Assembly: GCA_049318685.1 (NCBI GenBank)
Contig: JBMOFW010000104.1
Location: 1-9,999, forward strand
From: JAIXWP01 sp049318685
Lineage (GTDB): Bacteria; Bacteroidota; Bacteroidia; Flavobacteriales_D; Sanyastnellaceae
Length of the DNA: 9,999 bases
Direction of reading: 5' to 3'
Position numbers and translations under genes: made by a program. The notes below the pieces were generated by a model that saw nothing but the letters and a program-made list of their open reading frames with translations, made no database searches and was not told the DNA's origin. Shown here piece by piece: positions 5,818 to 9,999 of the stretch (its first letter is position 1; the number at the start of each line of letters is the position of its first letter).

Positions 5818-7050
5818 CTACAATAACAATGTGGACTTGATTTGATTGGTGCCGAAATAATAGGGCAATTCAGCCAATTCATTCATCGGACGCGTAATCA
5901 AAATATTCGCTTTTTTTCCAGTTGTAATGCTGCCATGCGTAGCTGAAAGATCCATAGCATAAGCACCGTTCAATGTGGAAGCTGCCAGCGCTTCTTCCGG
6001 TGTCATACCCATGTGCATGCATGCCAAACTCATCACTAAATTCATGTTGCCACTAGGCGTGCTTCCCGGATTGTAATCAGAAGCCAAGGCCAAACTCAAC
6101 CCTCTATCCATAATGGCTCTTGCCGGTGTGTAGGGTATTTTGATGAAAAGCGAACACCCCGGCAATGCCACCGGAATGCACCGCGCATTCGAAAGGGCAT
6201 CATAATCCGCTTCGCTCATCACTTCCAAATGATCCACACTCAAAGCATTCATGTCAACAGATGCCTTAATTCCACCAATACTGTTGAATTGATTGACGTG
6301 CACCTTCGGCGCTAAACCATACTTCGCTCCAGCTTCCAGAATGCGCAACGTATCTTCTACAGAAAAATAATTTTGTTCGCAAAACACATCGATGTAATCC
6401 GCTAAACCTTGCTTAGCGACCTCTGGAATCATTTCATCAATCAACAATTGAATATAGCCCTGCTTGTTTTCTTTGTAGGCTGCTGGATAGGCATGCGCTC
6501 CCAAAAAAGTCGCCTTTATGGTCATGTCACTTCCCTGCTTCAAGCGTTGAATCACGCGCAGCATTTTCAGCTCTCCTTCCAGACTTAATCCATATCCGCT
6601 CTTTATTTCAATAGCCCCTGTGCCAGTTGCTCTCACCTCTTCCAAACGCATCCATGCCGATTCAAACAACGCTTCCTCTGAAGTCTCTGCCAATTTTGCT
6701 GCTGAATTCAGAATACCTCCACCTCGGGCAGCAATTTGTTCGTAGGTCATCCCTTTAATTCGATCACTAAATTCTCCCGCACGCGCTGCCGCATAGACAA
6801 TGTGCGTATGTGAATCGCAATACGCCGGAAGTACCCAACCTCCATCCGCATCGATGACTTCCAAATCGCGCCAATCGCTGATTCCCGGCCATTCGGCCAT
6901 GCGCCCAAAGTCGGCAATCAAGCCATCCTCTATGGCCAACCAAGCATCGTTCAAAATAGGAAAATTGCCCATTGCCCCGCCGCACAAACGCTCCGGAGAT
7001 TGTTCATAAACCCCGGCCAAACCCTTGATATTCTTGATCAACTTTTTCAT
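5818..7050 (-). CDS. hutI: Imidazolonepropionase
   Basis: This enzyme hydrolyses 4-imidazolone-5-propanoate to N-formimino-L-glutamate, the third step of histidine degradation, in the cytoplasm. The protein has 410 residues, the usual length for HutI. It is an amidohydrolase-superfamily metalloenzyme: CDSHTHIVYAAAR carries metal ligands His81 and His83, GGGILNS (110-116) and EIKSGYGL (148-155) are HutI signatures, GAHAYP (184-189) contains His186, HVNQFNSIGG carries ligand His251, DHLE is at 273-276, and LASDYNPGSTPSGN carries ligand Asp325 and the substrate-binding loop. The position of the catalytic Glu252 of B. subtilis HutI is Gln254 here, a substitution I believe is common in other HutI proteins. 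The rest of the hut pathway (hutH, hutU, hutG) is not in the window. It is divergent from aroC across 42 bases and convergent with the DUF7935-like gene. Confidence 0.97.
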   Translation of the reverse strand: MKKLIKNIKGLAGVYEQSPERLCGGAMGNFPILNDAWLAIEDGLIADFGRMAEWPGISDWRDLEVIDADGGWVLPAYCDSHTHIVYAAARAGEFSDRIKGMTYEQIAARGGGILNSAAKLAETSEEALFESAWMRLEEVRATGTGAIEIKSGYGLSLEGELKMLRVIQRLKQGSDMTIKATFLGAHAYPAAYKENKQGYIQLLIDEMIPEVAKQGLADYIDVFCEQNYFSVEDTLRILEAGAKYGLAPKVHVNQFNSIGGIKASVDMNALSVDHLEVMSEADYDALSNARCIPVALPGCSLFIKIPYTPARAIMDRGLSLALASDYNPGSTPSGNMNLVMSLACMHMGMTPEEALAASTLNGAYAMDLSATHGSITTGKKANILITRPMNELAELPYYFGTNQIKSTLLL

Positions 7051-7056
7051 ACCGGC

Positions 7057-7064
7057 GCAAGTTA
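7057..7064 (-). promoter_or_regulatory. Candidate -7 element for hutI
   Basis: On the - strand this reads TAACTTGC, six bases before the ATG at 7050. The form and spacing are the same as for the outer-membrane protein gene (TATCTTGC, six bases). No TTG is visible at the usual -33 distance. Transcription would start at or beside the start codon. Confidence 0.33.
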
Positions 7065-7080
7065 GTTGCTTTTGAAATAC

Positions 7081-7088
7081 GATCTTTG
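7081..7088 (+). promoter_or_regulatory. Candidate -7 element for aroC
   Basis: GATCTTTG is one mismatch from TAnnTTTG and lies four bases before the ATG at 7093, the same spacing as at the FG-GAP gene. The hutI and aroC elements together fill most of the 42-base divergent gap, so the two promoters overlap back to back. No -33 TTG at proper spacing is visible. Confidence 0.28.
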
Positions 7089-7092
7089 TCTC

Positions 7093-8169
7093 ATGGCATC
7101 AAATACATTCGGAACGCTTTTCCGACTTACCACATATGGGGAATCACATGGCGCGGCTATTGGTGGCGTGATTGATGGATGCCCTGCAGGTATTCCCTTC
7201 GATCAGGAATTTGTTCAATCCGAACTCGATCGCCGACGTCCCGGTCAAAGCAGCATTACCACGCCTCGAAACGAGTTTGATCAAGTGGAATTTCTCTCGG
7301 GATTGTTTGAAGGAAAAACAACGGGCACCCCGATCGGTTTTATCATTCGAAATAAGGATCAACGCAGCGGCGATTACGATGCATTGAAAGATGTTTATCG
7401 CCCCGGTCATGCCGATTTTACCTATGAAGCCAAATATGGCTTTCGTGATCATCGCGGCAGCGGTCGCGCCTCAGCGCGCGAAACAGCCTGTCGCGTAGTC
7501 GGCGGCGCGGTGGCCAAACTCCTTCTCCATCACCTCGGCATGGACATTATCGCCTATGTCAGTCGGGTGGAAAGAATTGCTGTAGAAAAACACTACAGTC
7601 AATTAAACCTAGCGTTAATCGAACAATCCATCGTACGATGCCCTGATCCAAATGTGGCCGACGACATGATTCAAAGCATAGAGCAAGCGCGCGAAGCGGG
7701 TGATTCGTTGGGCGGACTAATCACTTGCGTATGCAAAGAAATTCCAGCCGGCCTCGGTGAACCTGTTTTCGATAAACTTCATGCGGTATTAGGGCATGCC
7801 ATGCTAAGCATTAATGCCGTCAAATCATTCGAGATTGGTGATGGATTGAAAAGCACATTCCGCAAGGGCAGCGAACACAATGACAGTATTCGCGATCATG
7901 TGGCGAGCAACCATGATGGAGGCATTCAAGGAGGTATTTCCAATGGAAAAGACATCGTTTTCCATGTGGGATTCAAACCGGTTTCTACCATCTCTCAAAA
8001 ACAAACCACGCTCGATAAATCCGGAAATGAAGTGGACATAGCCGTTGAAGGCCGTCACGATCCATGCGTGCTTCCACGCGCCGTGCCCATTGTTGAAGCC
8101 ATGGCTGCATTGGTATTGGCCGATCACCTTTTGTTGCAAAACGCCCAAAAAATGATGAAAACACAATAA
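7093..8169 (+). CDS. aroC: Chorismate synthase
   Basis: AroC converts 5-enolpyruvylshikimate-3-phosphate to chorismate, the last shared step of aromatic amino acid, folate and quinone synthesis; it needs reduced FMN and works in the cytoplasm as a tetramer. The protein has 358 residues, the usual bacterial length. I chose the ATG at 7093 because MASNTFGTLFRLTTYGESHG aligns exactly with the family N-terminus; an upstream TTG adds nine unrelated residues. Family signatures are GESHG (16-20) with conserved His19, IDGCPAGIP (27-35), LDRRRPGQS (45-53), VYRPGHADFTYEAKYG (101-116) with conserved His106, RGSGRASARET (121-131), AGLGEPVFDKL (219-229), SINAVKSFEIGDG (239-251), SNHDGGIQGGISNG (272-285) and GRHDPCVLPRAVPIVEAM (320-337). 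The third signature is usually RGGGRSSARET, so it carries two conservative changes here. The gene is divergent from hutI and 65 bases upstream of the AsmA gene. Confidence 0.98.
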   Translation: MASNTFGTLFRLTTYGESHGAAIGGVIDGCPAGIPFDQEFVQSELDRRRPGQSSITTPRNEFDQVEFLSGLFEGKTTGTPIGFIIRNKDQRSGDYDALKDVYRPGHADFTYEAKYGFRDHRGSGRASARETACRVVGGAVAKLLLHHLGMDIIAYVSRVERIAVEKHYSQLNLALIEQSIVRCPDPNVADDMIQSIEQAREAGDSLGGLITCVCKEIPAGLGEPVFDKLHAVLGHAMLSINAVKSFEIGDGLKSTFRKGSEHNDSIRDHVASNHDGGIQGGISNGKDIVFHVGFKPVSTISQKQTTLDKSGNEVDIAVEGRHDPCVLPRAVPIVEAMAALVLADHLLLQNAQKMMKTQ

Positions 8170-8202
8170 CTTTTAAAAAAGTGATTTAGAACGAAGTTCG
8201 CT

Positions 8203-8210
8203 TAATTTTA
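8203..8210 (+). promoter_or_regulatory. Weak candidate -7 element for the AsmA-family gene
   Basis: TAATTTTA has one mismatch from TAnnTTTG and lies 24 bases before the ATG at 8235. The 65-base region 8170-8234 also holds the palindrome TTTTAAAA (8171-8178) and the small inverted repeat GAAC-GAA-GTTC (8189-8199) just upstream. No strong terminator for aroC is visible, so read-through from aroC into the AsmA gene is possible. Confidence 0.2.
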
Positions 8211-8234
8211 CAACGATATCTGAATATTATCTCT

Positions 8235-9999
8235 ATGAAAAAAGCCCTCAAGATTACTGGTATTTCACTCGGCGTAATTTTCTTACTCCTATTGATTTTG
8301 CCTTTTGTTTTTAAAGGAAAAATTGTTGAAGCCGTTAAACAAGCCGCCAACGACAATTTGAACGCGGTGGTCAACTTTGACGACGTAAGTCTTTCTCTAA
8401 TTCGCAATTTCCCCAACTTGCGCGTGAGCATTGAAAATTTCAGCGTAAAAAACAATACTGCTCCCTTTGACAGTGTTGAACTTGCCAAAATCGGTCAGCT
8501 CGTAGCGGTGGTAGACATCATGAGTGCTTTTTCGGATGAAATTCAAATTAAAAAAATTGGCATCATCAATCCTACGTTTGATGTGCGCGTGACGCCAGAT
8601 GGTTTGGCCAATTACGACATTGCGAAGCCCGATACCGTGCCTTCTGTAGAAGAACCAACAACAGAAGAACCGAGTTCGTTTAAAATGAAACTCAAAGAAT
8701 ATTACATCGAAAATGCCAACATCAGTTACAATGATCAAAGCATGCCGATGCTCCTCAAACTCACAGCTTTCAATCACGAAGGCAGTGGCGATTTCACCGC
8801 AGATGTATTCAAATTAAGTACCCTCTCCAATGCGGAAAAAATCACTTTTTGGTTTGATGATGTAACGTATATCAATGAGGCCAAAGCCGACATTAAAGTC
8901 GATTTAGAAATGGATATGGCGAACATGAAATTCACCATTTCCAATAATGAAATCAAACTCAACGAGCTCTTCCTCGAAGCGGGCGGTTGGGTAGCCATGC
9001 CGGGCGAAGACATCGATATGGACATCGCCTTCAAAGCCACCAAAACTGATTTCAAAAATTTGCTATCCATGGTGCCAGCCGAATTTGCCAAAGACCTCAA
9101 CGGAGTTGATGTGAGCGGTAAAATGGGATTGGACGGCTTTGTTCGTGGAAAATACAATGACAACAGCATGCCCGGAATTGGCTTGAATATGTTTGTTGAA
9201 AATGGTCGATTCAAATATCCTGATCTTCCAAAGAGCGTTGAAAATATTCAATTGAAAGCGGCCGTAGTAGCCGATATGAATGTGATGGACAACACCACCG
9301 TAGATGTAGACAAATTTCACATGGAGATGGCCAACAGTCCTGTGGATATGACCTTGCACTTGCGCACTCCCGAGAGTGATCCGAATATTGACTTTGCCTG
9401 CAAAGCGTTTGTCAATTTGGATAATGTCAAAGAATTTATTCCTGTAGAAAAAGGGGATGAAGTGCACGGACAAATCGATGCCGATGTGGCCTTGAAAGGA
9501 AAAATGAGTTCCGTTGATGCTGGCCGTTATGATGAATTTTATGCCGCCGGAAAAATTGATATCACGAATGTGCTTTTCAAAAGCGACTCTCTCCCTTACG
9601 ACTTGCAGGTGAATTCAGCTAATTTCAAATTTAATCCAGCGTTTGTCGACCTGTCTAATTTCGCTGCCAACCTAGGCAGAAGCGACATTGCGGCGAGTGG
9701 GAAAATCGACAACTACCTCGCTTATGCGTTGAAAGATTCTTTATTGACCGGCAATTTCAATGTGAGTTCAAAATTGCTTGATCTCAATGAATTCATGTCT
9801 GACGATGCTAGCACGCCCACTGCAGAATCGGCTCCTGCAACAGGCGGTGAGCAAAACGGAACATCCACAGAAACCACACCTGGTCCGATCGAATTGCCCG
9901 GCAATATTGATTTTGAATTGAATTCGAATTTCCAAAAGATGATTTATGAAACTACCGAGATCACCAATGTGACCGGTGGCATTACGCTGCGTAATAAAG
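8235..9999 (+). CDS. AsmA-family envelope protein, 3' end missing
   Basis: The reading frame is open from ATG 8235 to the window edge (588 codons visible, no stop). It starts MKKALKITGISLGVIFLLLL, an N-terminal transmembrane anchor followed by VFKGKIVEAVKQAAND. The next segment, VNFDDVSLSLIRNFPNLRVSIENFSVKN, matches the AsmA N-terminal domain of Bacteroidota proteins (usually 850-1000 residues). The rest is a long run of beta-rich repeats (LSTLSNAEKITFWFDDVTY, DIAFKATKTDFKNLLSMVP, GVDVSGKMGLDGFVRGKYN) as in the AsmA/TamB/YhdP group, which forms a bridge-like groove between inner and outer membrane and moves phospholipid. Two low-complexity, Pro/Thr/Glu-rich linkers occur at about 132-148 and 523-551. 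No Shine-Dalgarno is seen. Placement in the inner membrane with a periplasmic bulk is well supported; a lipid-transport role is inferred from the family. Confidence 0.88.
   Translation, partial: MKKALKITGISLGVIFLLLLILPFVFKGKIVEAVKQAANDNLNAVVNFDDVSLSLIRNFPNLRVSIENFSVKNNTAPFDSVELAKIGQLVAVVDIMSAFSDEIQIKKIGIINPTFDVRVTPDGLANYDIAKPDTVPSVEEPTTEEPSSFKMKLKEYYIENANISYNDQSMPMLLKLTAFNHEGSGDFTADVFKLSTLSNAEKITFWFDDVTYINEAKADIKVDLEMDMANMKFTISNNEIKLNELFLEAGGWVAMPGEDIDMDIAFKATKTDFKNLLSMVPAEFAKDLNGVDVSGKMGLDGFVRGKYNDNSMPGIGLNMFVENGRFKYPDLPKSVENIQLKAAVVADMNVMDNTTVDVDKFHMEMANSPVDMTLHLRTPESDPNIDFACKAFVNLDNVKEFIPVEKGDEVHGQIDADVALKGKMSSVDAGRYDEFYAAGKIDITNVLFKSDSLPYDLQVNSANFKFNPAFVDLSNFAANLGRSDIAASGKIDNYLAYALKDSLLTGNFNVSSKLLDLNEFMSDDASTPTAESAPATGGEQNGTSTETTPGPIELPGNIDFELNSNFQKMIYETTEITNVTGGITLRNK

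Noticed and set aside
5802..5824. ATTGTA (5802-5807) and TACAAT (5819-5824) as a bidirectional terminator between the DUF7935-like gene and hutI
   Set aside because: Only a six-pair AT-rich stem with an 11-base loop and no T run; too weak to call.
8186..9904. Several 60-146-codon antisense reading frames opposite the AsmA gene
   Set aside because: The + strand is open without interruption through the whole region and encodes a recognisable protein; the antisense translations show no family features.
1..9999. CRISPR array, insertion sequence, prophage or defence genes
   Set aside because: No regularly spaced repeats, terminal inverted repeats, transposase, integrase or nuclease motifs were seen on either strand.

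Overview
The window comes from a member of the Bacteroidota, probably a Flavobacteriales-like lineage. Five things point there: a secreted FG-GAP protein ending in a type IX secretion (T9SS) type A sorting domain; an outer-membrane protein with the N-terminal 'KVxEVxxxxIKY' segment common in this phylum; a membrane-anchored protein resembling the Bacteroidota family DUF7935; a Bacteroidota-style AsmA protein; and start codons without Shine-Dalgarno sequences that often lie a few bases after a TAnnTTTG-like -7 element. All ten genes are chromosomal housekeeping or cell-envelope genes. I found no mobile element, tRNA, rRNA, CRISPR array, phage gene or defence system, and no gene-free stretch longer than about 110 bases.

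Layout. Positions 1-1516 (+) hold an overlapping three-gene unit: the 3' part of a phenylacetate-pathway enoyl-CoA isomerase/hydratase (paaG-like), a DinB/YfiT-type metal-dependent thiol transferase, and a small DUF551 protein. From 1509 to 8169 single genes alternate strand one after another: FG-GAP/T9SS protein (-), fasciclin-like lipoprotein (+), outer-membrane beta-barrel protein (-), DUF7935-like membrane protein (+), imidazolonepropionase hutI (-), chorismate synthase aroC (+). A long AsmA-family gene starts at 8235 (+) and runs off the right edge.

The three convergent junctions are extremely tight: an 8-nt overlap, 0 nt and 9 nt. Two of the three divergent junctions are 33 and 42 nt, so promoters are compressed against start codons. 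The junction at 1496-1525 folds into a hairpin that contains both stop codons.

Functionally the window mixes small-molecule metabolism (phenylacetate catabolism, histidine degradation, the last step of the shikimate pathway) with envelope biology (T9SS cargo, lipoprotein, outer-membrane protein, AsmA). The genes do not form one pathway. The only convincing operon is the first three genes. I did not find a clearly new biological system; the most useful leads are the first operon, the tight convergent junctions, the near-leaderless promoter pattern and the degenerate tenth blade of the FG-GAP protein.
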